From: JBFLYE01 sp040756715 [NCBI: bacterium]
Lineage (GTDB): Bacteria > UBA9089 > UBA9088
NCBI GenBank assembly: GCA_040756715.1
Contig: JBFLYE010000035.1
Coordinates: 1-25,410, forward strand
Length of the DNA: 25,410 nucleotides
Reading direction: 5' to 3'
Shown here: in pieces, positions 6,728 to 14,283 of the stretch
How positions within the stretch are numbered: the first letter of the stretch is position 1
Layout: the number at the start of each line of letters is the position of its first letter
Program-made: the position numbers and the translations under genes
Notes under the pieces: generated by a model
The model's database searches: none
Told to the model about the DNA's origin: nothing
Seen by the model: the letters and a program-made list of their open reading frames with translations, nothing else

Positions 6728-7647
6728 TAAAATTTTGCTTTAACAGAAAGCCTGTGGCTATCACCGAGCTTTCCATAGGGTTGGTATGCATAGTCAAAGT
6801 TGTAAGATAAATATTTTGTTCCCAGCCCAATTGTAAAGCCCTTTCCTTCATCCTCGGGCCCTGTCTTATAGCCAGCCCTTATAAAAAACATCTCCTTTAG
6901 AGAATATTCAGCACCAAGGCCAAGATATGGGTCATTGTCATTGGGAATTGTCAAATCAGAAAGAATAAGAAGGTTCTTTGGAAGGCTATAGGATACACCT
7001 GCCTTTAATGAAAGGGGAAGGCTAAAGCCATCTTCATCGTATTTCATATTTGAACCAAGGTTTTTAATCGCACATCCAACCTGCAAGCCCTTCTTTGGTG
7101 TCTTGTAAAGCCCTCCAAGGTCAACTGCAAAGGCAATCGCACTTTCATCATCTATCTTTCCATTAATAACCTTAAGCGAGCCACCCAATGCTAAATTTTC
7201 TTTTACATTTTTGGCAAAAGAGGTAGATAATGCAAAATCATAGGCAGACCATTTTCCATCTTTCACAGGATTGTCCGAGCTATCTACGCCTGTTATCTTA
7301 TCCATCTCACCATAGCCATAGTAGGTGAATGCACCACCAAATACACCATATTGCAGGGGAATAGCAATAGCACCAAAGGACATAATAAGGCTCTCTACAC
7401 CTGTCATTGGTTTTAAGAGCATAAATAGCCCTTCTTTTGTTTCTTTAAGCTGAGCAAGACCTGCAGGATTGAAATAGCAAGCGGATACATCGTCGGATAG
7501 CCCAATGTAGCAATCACCCATTCCAGCCGCTCTTGCTCCTCCTGTAAGCTTAAGGAAAGAACAAGATGTCTCTCCTTTTTCCTTTGCAAACCCTATTCCT
7601 GCTATAAGAAGCATCCCCAAAATCCCACAAATTACCTTTCTTTTCAT
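6727..7647 (-). CDS. PorV/PorQ-like (UPF0164) outer membrane beta-barrel protein
   Basis: A 306-residue predicted outer membrane protein. Residues 1-21 form a signal peptide (basic MKRK, hydrophobic core, cleavage after GFA). The mature start has SFLKLTGGARAAGMGDCYIGLSDDVSACYFNPAGLA, the hallmark of the PorV/FadL-like family. Alternating beta-strands run to the end, and the last residue is Phe, as usual for barrels. A GGAGGT ribosome site lies upstream of the ATG. In Bacteroidota, PorV works with the type IX secretion system. The nearby 1326-residue protein with a Por-like C-terminal domain would fit such a role, but no T9SS core gene is present here, so the link is inference. Confidence 0.87.
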   Translation of the reverse strand: MKRKVICGILGMLLIAGIGFAKEKGETSCSFLKLTGGARAAGMGDCYIGLSDDVSACYFNPAGLAQLKETKEGLFMLLKPMTGVESLIMSFGAIAIPLQYGVFGGAFTYYGYGEMDKITGVDSSDNPVKDGKWSAYDFALSTSFAKNVKENLALGGSLKVINGKIDDESAIAFAVDLGGLYKTPKKGLQVGCAIKNLGSNMKYDEDGFSLPLSLKAGVSYSLPKNLLILSDLTIPNDNDPYLGLGAEYSLKEMFFIRAGYKTGPEDEGKGFTIGLGTKYLSYNFDYAYQPYGKLGDSHRLSVKAKF

Positions 7648-7680
7648 CTTTTTACCTCCCTAATAAATTTTTTATCCATT

Positions 7681-8097
7681 TTAATAACACTCTACCACCA
7701 CATGGTCAGGGGCATCAGGTCTTCCAGTAAGCCTCTGGTTTTGTGGGTCAGGGTATAGGTCAAGCTGCTCCAAAACAATCTGACCAACCAGAGGCAAAAC
7801 GTCAACTGGCAGTTCTAAAACCTGAAATCCTCCTTCTCTTCCTTGAATTTCAACCCTTACTTCGCTAAAAACCCTTCTTGTCACTATACCATTTGCTGTC
7901 CTTACCTCTCTTGTTCCCGCCTCTTCAAGCCCAAGTTTTTCAATAATGCCAATCGGTAGAGAAAGCATGGTTGCTCCGGTATCAACCAGGGCATCAACCA
8001 TAACCTTTCTAATTTCCTCCTTTTTGATTATCCCGGCTTTCGCCCTTACCTCATCAAAGAGGTTTTTTATTTTCATTTCTACCACAATCTTTCCCAT
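7681..8097 (-). CDS. Clan AA (retropepsin-like) aspartic protease
   Basis: A 138-residue protein with the retropepsin signature ALVDTGAT; the catalytic aspartate is D39. It continues with SLPIGIIEKLGL, a flap-like TANGIVTRRVF and a hydrophobic strand LPLVGQIVLEQLDLYPDP near the end. It matches the small prokaryotic AF_0612-type clan AA family, which would act as a homodimer. No signal peptide is seen, so it is probably cytoplasmic. Its ATG follows directly on the TAG of a 35-residue membrane ORF (TAGATG), so the two are translationally coupled. Substrate unknown; one of the two tiny membrane proteins upstream is an obvious candidate partner. Confidence 0.87.
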   Translation of the reverse strand: MGKIVVEMKIKNLFDEVRAKAGIIKKEEIRKVMVDALVDTGATMLSLPIGIIEKLGLEEAGTREVRTANGIVTRRVFSEVRVEIQGREGGFQVLELPVDVLPLVGQIVLEQLDLYPDPQNQRLTGRPDAPDHVVVECY

Positions 8098-8205
8098 CTA
8101 TAATTTTGCCTTTCTCCTTTCTCTATAATCGTCCAGCAAAGAGATTATAAGAAATGTTAACCCAATCACCCCTATTCCAATCAACATTACATAGAATGGA
8201 TGCAT
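8098..8205 (-). CDS. Small single-pass membrane protein (35 residues)
   Basis: ORF of 35 codons starting MHPFYVMLIGIG and ending RERRKAKL. Residues about 4-24 are a clear transmembrane helix, followed by an acidic pair (DD) and a strongly basic tail that should stay in the cytoplasm. The stop TAG directly abuts the ATG of the clan AA protease, and a purine-rich GGGGG of the preceding ORF serves as ribosome site. The tight coupling on both sides supports a real gene. I do not recognise the family. Confidence 0.6.
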   Translation of the reverse strand: MHPFYVMLIGIGVIGLTFLIISLLDDYRERRKAKL

Positions 8206-8206
8206 A

Positions 8207-8371
8207 TTAACCCCCTTTTTCTACCTCTTCAGGTATAACGAAGAATGCTACCAGGAGAAATCCTAAGCTTGTTATTATTGCTATCACAGCCATTTCTGTG
8301 GTCAACTTATCAGTAAATAAGCTTCCAATTACACCTACGGTAATTATGTATTTTACCACATCAACCAACAT
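8207..8371 (-). CDS. Small two-helix membrane protein (54 residues)
   Basis: ORF of 54 codons (MLVDVVKYIITVG to VEKGG). Two hydrophobic segments, about residues 6-19 and 29-46, are separated by a short polar turn (TDKLTTE), so it is probably a helical hairpin. The reading frame stays open upstream for eleven codons (EILQSSKEIGK) without a usual start, so a non-ATG start is possible. One base separates its TAA from the ATG of the next small ORF, and its start lies 31 bases after the stop of the large secreted protein. Family not recognised. The small-ORF pair and protease look like one unit. Confidence 0.58.
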   Translation of the reverse strand: MLVDVVKYIITVGVIGSLFTDKLTTEMAVIAIITSLGFLLVAFFVIPEEVEKGG

Positions 8372-8402
8372 TTTCCCGATCTCTTTAGACGACTGTAATA
8401 TC

Positions 8403-11400
8403 TCATTTTATAATCCCAAGCTTTATAATCTTCTTTCCTCCACCCCCTTCAATGAGGGCAATATAGACCCCAGAGGCAAGCTTAGCGGGAACCGTCCAGG
8501 CTTGCTCATCACTTCCATCATTATGCTCAAATTTATCTACCTCCTCACCGGCAACATTGAAGATTCTAATCGTGGCATTGGCAGTTAGCTTCTTAAAGAT
8601 TATCTCCTTTGGCCCGCCTTTTTTCTTCCAGGGGTTTGGATAGGCAAAGACAGAGTCAAGGTTTGGATAAGCAGAATAGCCACCACCTAAGGCAAATAAA
8701 GAAAAGCTATCAATTGTTGCCATTGGTTGATTGAGGCTTGAGATAGGAAACCAGTTTGTTGTATTTGTTGATTTATAGACCTGGAACTTAAGCGCACCTT
8801 CTGGTACTGGAAGCACAAGGGTAAATGTTCCGATTACACCTTGTAATGTTGTTCCCTCTGTCCCATAAGCCGAGATTTCAAAGCAATCGCCCCATTGCCT
8901 CTTGGTAGGAAGATTTAGCCTAATGGTTGAGGTAGCAAGGTAGATATAGCAAGGTGTGGTTGCGGTTCCCTCTAGTGTTAATGTTCCATATGGGATTGCA
9001 AATGTTATTGAGCCTAGCTGACCACTAGCAATAAACCCATTTGCCTTTGTAACGGTAAATTGACAAGATGCATTTGTTATAGTAGCCATTACAACAACCT
9101 TTCTTGATATAGCTGTTAGGGTATTAAAGACATCTGTTGAAGTAGAAAGCTCTAGTGTTCCTGAGCCATCTACAATACTCCAGGAAATAACAGGGATTTG
9201 GGAAACTATATTGTCTTTTTGGTCGGTTACCTTAACATTTATATTAAAGGTGCTCTCTGTTCCCACCCTGTTTATTCCAGAGATTTTTGCAGGTTGGCCT
9301 TCTGTTACTACAATTGTTGCTGTTCCTGTAATTGTCTCTGTTCCCCATACGGTATATGTCCCGCTGATTTCCCAGGTTCCCACCTTATCGGGATAAAAGA
9401 TTCCATTAGTAATTGAGCCATTCTCTGCACTAAGCTCTAAAGCAGTAGTAGTTGCGGTGTTTCCTTGCTCATCTTTGATTATCGCCGTAATGGTTGCTAC
9501 CTCATCTGCGGTTATAGTATTTGTAGAAAGGGTAATTTCTAATTGTGTGGGTGTTCCCATCTGGACAATGATGGTTGCTGTTCCCGTAACACTCTCTGTG
9601 CTTGCGGTTATTTGATATGTCCCCGTCTTTGTAAATGTTCCTATTGCAGTATCTGTCCCTATTTTTGTTATTGTCCCTCCCGCTGTTGGGCTAATTTCCC
9701 AGGTAAAATCAATATCTCCGGTAATTGTTCCTCCATTTTGGTCATAGGGAATAGCCTGAAGGCTGATGGTTCCTCCTGCCCTTATGGTTGCTTGAGAAGG
9801 AACAACCCTAATCGTTGTAATGGTTGCTTCCTGTGCTACATAAAGGGAGAAGTGGTCTACCTCAGCCGAGAGGCTATCTGTTCCCACTGTGGTATTTACC
9901 ATTTCCCATTGCTCGCTCTCCTCATTAAGGTAGAAGATCCTTGCCCTGCCTGGGTTGATAAAGGAAGGGAGGGGAATGGTAATCTTTACCTTTTTATTAA
10001 ATGTCTTTGTGCCCTCTTCTTCAAAAGTGAATTCACGGGCATAGGGTTTTAGATCATCCCTTAAGTTTGGAAGCTGATCCGGGTCTATATTTTTATTCAA
10101 GATGACCCTAGCCGCTTTCTTAAATGCACCCTGGGGAATATATACCTTAAAATTACCTAAACCTGTGGTTGTATTAGTATCGGTTGGGGCTATTTCCTGA
10201 ATATGCTCAGCCAATACCAAGATTACCTCTGCGCTGGTTGTCCCCATCCGATTACCTATTGCCCTAATAAATATTGATGCCCTTGTTCCCACTATAGAAG
10301 GAATGGTTAAGGTTACCGAACGGGTTCCTTGAGGAGAAAGGGTAAATTCATTCTCGGAAAGGTTGCCTGTATCAGCCTCCAAATTAAAGCCTTCCTCATC
10401 ACCCAATGGATTGCCAATGGGAATAGGAACAGAAATATTGGTCATTGTGGGTGTGCCATATTTAATAAAGATGCACCTTCCTGCCACATTGTTTAGCTCA
10501 TTTTGTTCAATAATATTTCCACCTGAGTTAATCGGTGGGTCAACCTTGACTAAAATATTATTCAAGCCAAAATGGGGTGGGGTATATTTAATGGATACAG
10601 TCTGACTTGCTCCTGCTGACAGCGAATCTATTGTGCAAGAGCCAAGGAAGTGTTTAATTGTTCCCTGAATTGTTGGCATTGTTACCTCTGCACTATCTCC
10701 CCAATCCTGGTTTATCCCCCAATTGCTCTGCCAGAATTCAACATCTATATTTGTAGCTTGTGTTGCACCAATATTATGAACCCTGGCAAATAGCCTCATC
10801 CTTTTCTCTGGCTTTGGCCTTTTTGGCTTCCACCAGATATCCTTATCAGTTATATAAAGGTCAGGGCAGGGTCCTACCCAATCAAGGTAAAAATCTACAT
10901 TTGTAATTGTCCCTCCTTGGGCAAATACGCTCTTTGTGCCTGTTTTATATTCTATTTTTGAGGCAACCAGGGTATAGGTTCCTTCCTTAAGACCAATCAG
11001 GGTATATGAGCCATTATTATCGGTTTCTCTCTTTAATGCTTTATAATGCAAGCCACCATGCCATCTAACGATTGCCTCAACCTTGGCATTAGCGAGTGTT
11101 CCTGAGCCTGTTTCCCTTACAGTTCCCGAGATTACCGCAAGCCTTGAATTTAGCCTTCCTGGTGTTCCACCCGTTCCTACCGAAGGAGCCCAATTCCACT
11201 TTACATTAAGAAGATTCGGAAGGAGCTTTTCCAAGCTATGTCCTTCAGATGCTGTTCCCACTCCGGGGAAGGGCCCATAGGTTACCGTGCCAAATATTTT
11301 TATGCCATCTTTAAGCCTTAAGGTTTCAGAAGATATGTTTGAAAGGCTAGACCATGAGCTATCAAAAAGATTGCCCGAAAAATCGGGATAATCAGAAAGG

Positions 11401-12383
11401 AATGTCTGAGTAGCTTGACAGAAAACCGCATAACTACCAGGTTGAAGGTTAAATGTTCCCATTACCAGGGTTAAATCATGGGCTGTGTCATCGGTAACAA
11501 ATTTCAAATTAGCTATATCCACCGAGGAATTGCCTATATTGCATACCTCAACCCATTCACGGTTCTCATCACTGCCTTGGGGGTCATACATTATCTCATT
11601 AATCACAATATCAGAAGAGGCCTGGAGGATGCCATAGCCAAGAGAGGTAACCCTTCCGGCAAAGATTTCCCAGGGGCCTCCCTGGGGGGTTCTTTTTGAG
11701 GCAATCCCTATTCCATTCCCTTGTGATTGGGGAATCTCATATAAATTACAATCCCAGTCAGTTATGGTTGAAACAATTGTTCCCCCTGGAAGGGCAATCT
11801 TAAAATATCCCGGGGTCTCTGGATTATCGTCAGAAATGCAGTTTGGTTCAGAGTCAACCGCGCCTAAAACCTTGCCATCTAATCCCAAGAATACAATGTG
11901 TCCATTTTCTACTGGCTTTCCATCCTTATAGACATATCCCTCGAGCCATCCGCAATCATTCATAATGGTGGCGGGTCTAAATATCCCTGGTTTCATTGTC
12001 TCGCCAGATGTTCCCTCTTTTACTGAGAAGGCACAAGTGGCATATGTGCCAGTTTCTATGCCATTATTCCGAACATAGACCCAGCCCTCTTGATAACCAT
12101 TATCAAGGGTGGTAAATGAGGGAAGGTCTTCCTGCCAGGTATCCTCATCGGCTTTAATCCAAGCCCCATTTTTTGAGAGGATTTCTAAATAACGGGGGGT
12201 CTCATTTTCCCCATTCTTTACATAGAGCTTGAGGGAATAGGTCGTATTTGCCTTAAACCCTTGGGCAGTATAGTGAATTGCCCTTGGGGTCTTCCCATTA
12301 TCAAAATAAAAGGAAGACTCCTTATAAGCTCCCAACCCCTTACAAACCCCTAATACTACCAAAAACAACCAAATCTTCTTCAT
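8403..12383 (-). CDS. Large secreted multidomain protein with lamin-tail, CARDB-like and C-terminal sorting-like domains
   Basis: A 1326-residue extracellular protein with a signal peptide at 1-19. Domains in rough order: a lamin-tail domain at 256-410 (INEIMYDPQGSDENREWVEV), a carboxypeptidase-regulatory-like beta domain at 415-500, a CARDB-like domain at 505-640 (RVHNIGATQATNIDVEFW), a ZU5-like domain at 735-850 (GLGNFKVYIPQGAF), bacterial Ig-like repeats at about 853-1100, and a C-terminal domain from about 1240. The last resembles FlgD-Ig or Por secretion tails (YPNPW, RIFNVAGEEV, LASGVYIALIEG, ending with Lys). It is threonine-rich. Likely a surface or matrix protein; no catalytic domain was found. 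It has its own promoter and a GGAGGT site. Confidence 0.88.
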   Translation of the reverse strand: MKKIWLFLVVLGVCKGLGAYKESSFYFDNGKTPRAIHYTAQGFKANTTYSLKLYVKNGENETPRYLEILSKNGAWIKADEDTWQEDLPSFTTLDNGYQEGWVYVRNNGIETGTYATCAFSVKEGTSGETMKPGIFRPATIMNDCGWLEGYVYKDGKPVENGHIVFLGLDGKVLGAVDSEPNCISDDNPETPGYFKIALPGGTIVSTITDWDCNLYEIPQSQGNGIGIASKRTPQGGPWEIFAGRVTSLGYGILQASSDIVINEIMYDPQGSDENREWVEVCNIGNSSVDIANLKFVTDDTAHDLTLVMGTFNLQPGSYAVFCQATQTFLSDYPDFSGNLFDSSWSSLSNISSETLRLKDGIKIFGTVTYGPFPGVGTASEGHSLEKLLPNLLNVKWNWAPSVGTGGTPGRLNSRLAVISGTVRETGSGTLANAKVEAIVRWHGGLHYKALKRETDNNGSYTLIGLKEGTYTLVASKIEYKTGTKSVFAQGGTITNVDFYLDWVGPCPDLYITDKDIWWKPKRPKPEKRMRLFARVHNIGATQATNIDVEFWQSNWGINQDWGDSAEVTMPTIQGTIKHFLGSCTIDSLSAGASQTVSIKYTPPHFGLNNILVKVDPPINSGGNIIEQNELNNVAGRCIFIKYGTPTMTNISVPIPIGNPLGDEEGFNLEADTGNLSENEFTLSPQGTRSVTLTIPSIVGTRASIFIRAIGNRMGTTSAEVILVLAEHIQEIAPTDTNTTTGLGNFKVYIPQGAFKKAARVILNKNIDPDQLPNLRDDLKPYAREFTFEEEGTKTFNKKVKITIPLPSFINPGRARIFYLNEESEQWEMVNTTVGTDSLSAEVDHFSLYVAQEATITTIRVVPSQATIRAGGTISLQAIPYDQNGGTITGDIDFTWEISPTAGGTITKIGTDTAIGTFTKTGTYQITASTESVTGTATIIVQMGTPTQLEITLSTNTITADEVATITAIIKDEQGNTATTTALELSAENGSITNGIFYPDKVGTWEISGTYTVWGTETITGTATIVVTEGQPAKISGINRVGTESTFNINVKVTDQKDNIVSQIPVISWSIVDGSGTLELSTSTDVFNTLTAISRKVVVMATITNASCQFTVTKANGFIASGQLGSITFAIPYGTLTLEGTATTPCYIYLATSTIRLNLPTKRQWGDCFEISAYGTEGTTLQGVIGTFTLVLPVPEGALKFQVYKSTNTTNWFPISSLNQPMATIDSFSLFALGGGYSAYPNLDSVFAYPNPWKKKGGPKEIIFKKLTANATIRIFNVAGEEVDKFEHNDGSDEQAWTVPAKLASGVYIALIEGGGGKKIIKLGIIK

Positions 12384-12389
12384 TATATT

Positions 12390-12395
12390 ACCTCC
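12390..12395 (-). promoter_or_regulatory. Strong ribosome binding site of the large secreted protein
   Basis: GGAGGT on the minus strand sits 6 bases before the ATG (12381-12383) and fixes the start of the 1326-residue protein. Apart from the PorV-like gene, most starts in this window lack so clear a site. Confidence 0.8.
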
Positions 12396-12414
12396 ATATA
12401 ATTATTACAATAAA

Positions 12415-12444
12415 AATTTACCTTAAAAACAAGATTTTTGTCAA
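12415..12444 (-). promoter_or_regulatory. Sigma-70 promoter of the large secreted protein
   Basis: On the minus strand, TTGACA (12439-12444), an 18-base spacer and TAAATT (12415-12420) precede the GGAGGT site and ATG with a leader of about 25 bases. The operon from the small membrane ORFs to tRNA-Gln begins 31 bases after this gene's stop, so this promoter may also feed it. Confidence 0.65.
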
Positions 12445-12489
12445 GTTTTTTGTTTTTTTCTAATTGTAGTTCAAGTCCTATCAAGGGCA

Positions 12490-13233
12490 TTATTTAACCC
12501 AAAATAGCGGATTTACCGGGGTTCCGTGAATATAAAGCCCAAAGTGAAGATGGGGGGCGGTTGAGAGGCCAGTTGAACCAACTTTTCCGATTATTTCTCC
12601 CTTTTGGACAAAATCACCCTCAGAAACATTTATTTTATCCAAATGGCAGTAAAATGTAAGAATCCCCTGGCCATGGTCAATAAGAATAGCATTTCCCTCT
12701 CCTGAAAAACGCCTGGCAATGATAACCCTTCCAGAATTTGAAGAAGAAACTAAAGCTCCCCTTTGCTGCCTTATATCAATCCCAGAATGGATTCCACGCC
12801 AGCTTAAGGAATTTCCCCCCGTTATTTTTTTATAAACCCTCCTTTCACCATATTCTCCGGTTATCCTTCCCTTTACAGGCCAAATAAAATCACCCCTCCA
12901 TAGCTCTTCCTCTGTTTCTGTAAGCAATGCCTGAGCTAAAATTTTATTTTTGGCTTTAGCTAAACTTTGGGGAGTGAAACTTCCCTTTTCAACCCAAAAC
13001 TTACAGGTCTTTGGATTTATGTCTGTCCCAAATCCAATGAATGTTCTTAGGGTATCCTTTCCTATCCGATACAATGGATATGGTGTATTATCAAGCCAGC
13101 AGATGTAGCTTCCCTCCCCTGCATTCCTTATGGTTACTGTAAGTATTTCGCCCATCTTGAATGTGGTTTTGGAAAGCTCTACATCTAATGCAAAGCCTTT
13201 TGAGAAAAGAAAAATAAGGAGAAAGGGCCACAT
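12490..13233 (-). CDS. Secreted M23 (LytM-type) zinc metallopeptidase
   Basis: A 247-residue murein endopeptidase-like protein. Residues 1-15 form a signal peptide (MWPFLLIFLFSKGFA). A beta-rich N-terminal half, resembling the non-catalytic domain of some M23 proteins, leads into the catalytic domain from about 117 (WPVKGRITGEYGERR). The zinc ligands are H149 and D153 in HSGIDI and H230 in APHLHFG; H228 and H197 complete the active site, so all key residues are present. Predicted to cleave peptidoglycan cross-links in the periplasm. Its ATG overlaps the TAA of trpD (TAATG), so it is last in the endonuclease V-valS-trpD run. Confidence 0.93.
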   Translation of the reverse strand: MWPFLLIFLFSKGFALDVELSKTTFKMGEILTVTIRNAGEGSYICWLDNTPYPLYRIGKDTLRTFIGFGTDINPKTCKFWVEKGSFTPQSLAKAKNKILAQALLTETEEELWRGDFIWPVKGRITGEYGERRVYKKITGGNSLSWRGIHSGIDIRQQRGALVSSSNSGRVIIARRFSGEGNAILIDHGQGILTFYCHLDKINVSEGDFVQKGEIIGKVGSTGLSTAPHLHFGLYIHGTPVNPLFWVK

Positions 13234-14252
13234 TAACTTGGATATTCTTGTGAGATCTTCTTAAGGGCTTCTAATTTTTTTAATGCTAAACCAGAGGAAA
13301 TGGATTTTCTTGCCATTTCTATTCCCTCTCCTATTGAGTTTACCTTTCTTACCACGAACAATGCAACAGCTGAATTAAGAAGAACAATATCCATTTTTGG
13401 CCCTTTATTTCCCTTAAGGATTTCCAATGCTATTTTAATATTCTTTTTAGAATCTCCTCCCTTTATCTCTGAAATATTTACCCTTTTTATACCAAATTCC
13501 TCTGGTGCTATTGTATAGCTTCTAATCTTTCCCTCATAAAGCTCTGTAATCTTTGTAGGGCCGCTTATCGATGCCTCGTCAGAGCCATCCCTTCCATGAA
13601 GGACAATGGCAGATATTGTCCCAAGCTCCTTTAAAACATAAGCCAATGTTTCGCATAGAGCCTCATCATATACGCCAAGCATCTGGTATCTTGCTCCGGC
13701 TGGATTTGTAAGAGGGCCAAGGATGTTAAATATAGTCCTTATTCCAATCTCCCTTCTTGGAGAAATGGCATATTTCATTGCTGGATGAAGATTTGGTGCA
13801 AAGAGAAAAGCAATACCTATTTCTTTCAGGCATCTCTCTATTCCTTCCTTGGGAAGGTTTATATTCACGCCTTGTTCCAAAAGAAGGTCTGCACTTCCAC
13901 ACTGTGATGAAACAGACCTATTTCCATGCTTTGCCACAACAACATCGCAACCTGCCACAACAAAGGCCGATATGGTTGAGATATTAAATAGATGGAGGTT
14001 GTCGCCTCCTGTTCCGCAGGTATCAAGGACAATATCGCATCTTGGGTCTATTTTAACCGCCCTTTCCCGCATTGCCTTAGCTCCTCCCACAATTTCATCT
14101 ATTGTCTCTCCCTTCATCCTTAAGGCTGTAATATATGAGGCAATCTGGGCATCGCTTCCTTTTCCATCCATAATCTCTCCCATTACATTGTAGGCTTCCT
14201 CTTGACTTAGGTTTTCCTGCAAAATTACCTTTGAGATTGCTTCTTTAAGCAT
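13233..14252 (-). CDS. trpD: Anthranilate phosphoribosyltransferase
   Basis: Transfers phosphoribose from PRPP to anthranilate, the second step of tryptophan synthesis. The 339-residue protein has the N-terminal helical bundle, the PRPP loop DTCGTGGD (77-84), the KHGNRSVSSQCGSADLLE block near residue 110, the anthranilate-binding region around AMKYAISPRREIGIRTIFNILGPLTNPA, and a VLHGRDGSDEAS motif. Length matches the family. It is an orphan: no other trp gene lies in the window, and it is placed between valS (31 bases upstream) and an M23 peptidase. It could be either a true TrpD or a TrpD-like paralogue, but the catalytic motifs favour TrpD. Confidence 0.94.
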   Translation of the reverse strand: MLKEAISKVILQENLSQEEAYNVMGEIMDGKGSDAQIASYITALRMKGETIDEIVGGAKAMRERAVKIDPRCDIVLDTCGTGGDNLHLFNISTISAFVVAGCDVVVAKHGNRSVSSQCGSADLLLEQGVNINLPKEGIERCLKEIGIAFLFAPNLHPAMKYAISPRREIGIRTIFNILGPLTNPAGARYQMLGVYDEALCETLAYVLKELGTISAIVLHGRDGSDEASISGPTKITELYEGKIRSYTIAPEEFGIKRVNISEIKGGDSKKNIKIALEILKGNKGPKMDIVLLNSAVALFVVRKVNSIGEGIEMARKSISSGLALKKLEALKKISQEYPS

Positions 14253-14283
14253 TTTTTTATTATAATTTTAAATGCTTAAGATG

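Noticed and set aside
9543-10052. 169-codon Cys-rich plus-strand ORF
   Set aside because: Antisense to the large secreted protein; the cysteine richness comes from reading threonine/glycine codons on the wrong strand.
13757-14193. Overlapping plus-strand ORFs of 76 and 114 codons
   Set aside because: Antisense to trpD, which has complete catalytic motifs.
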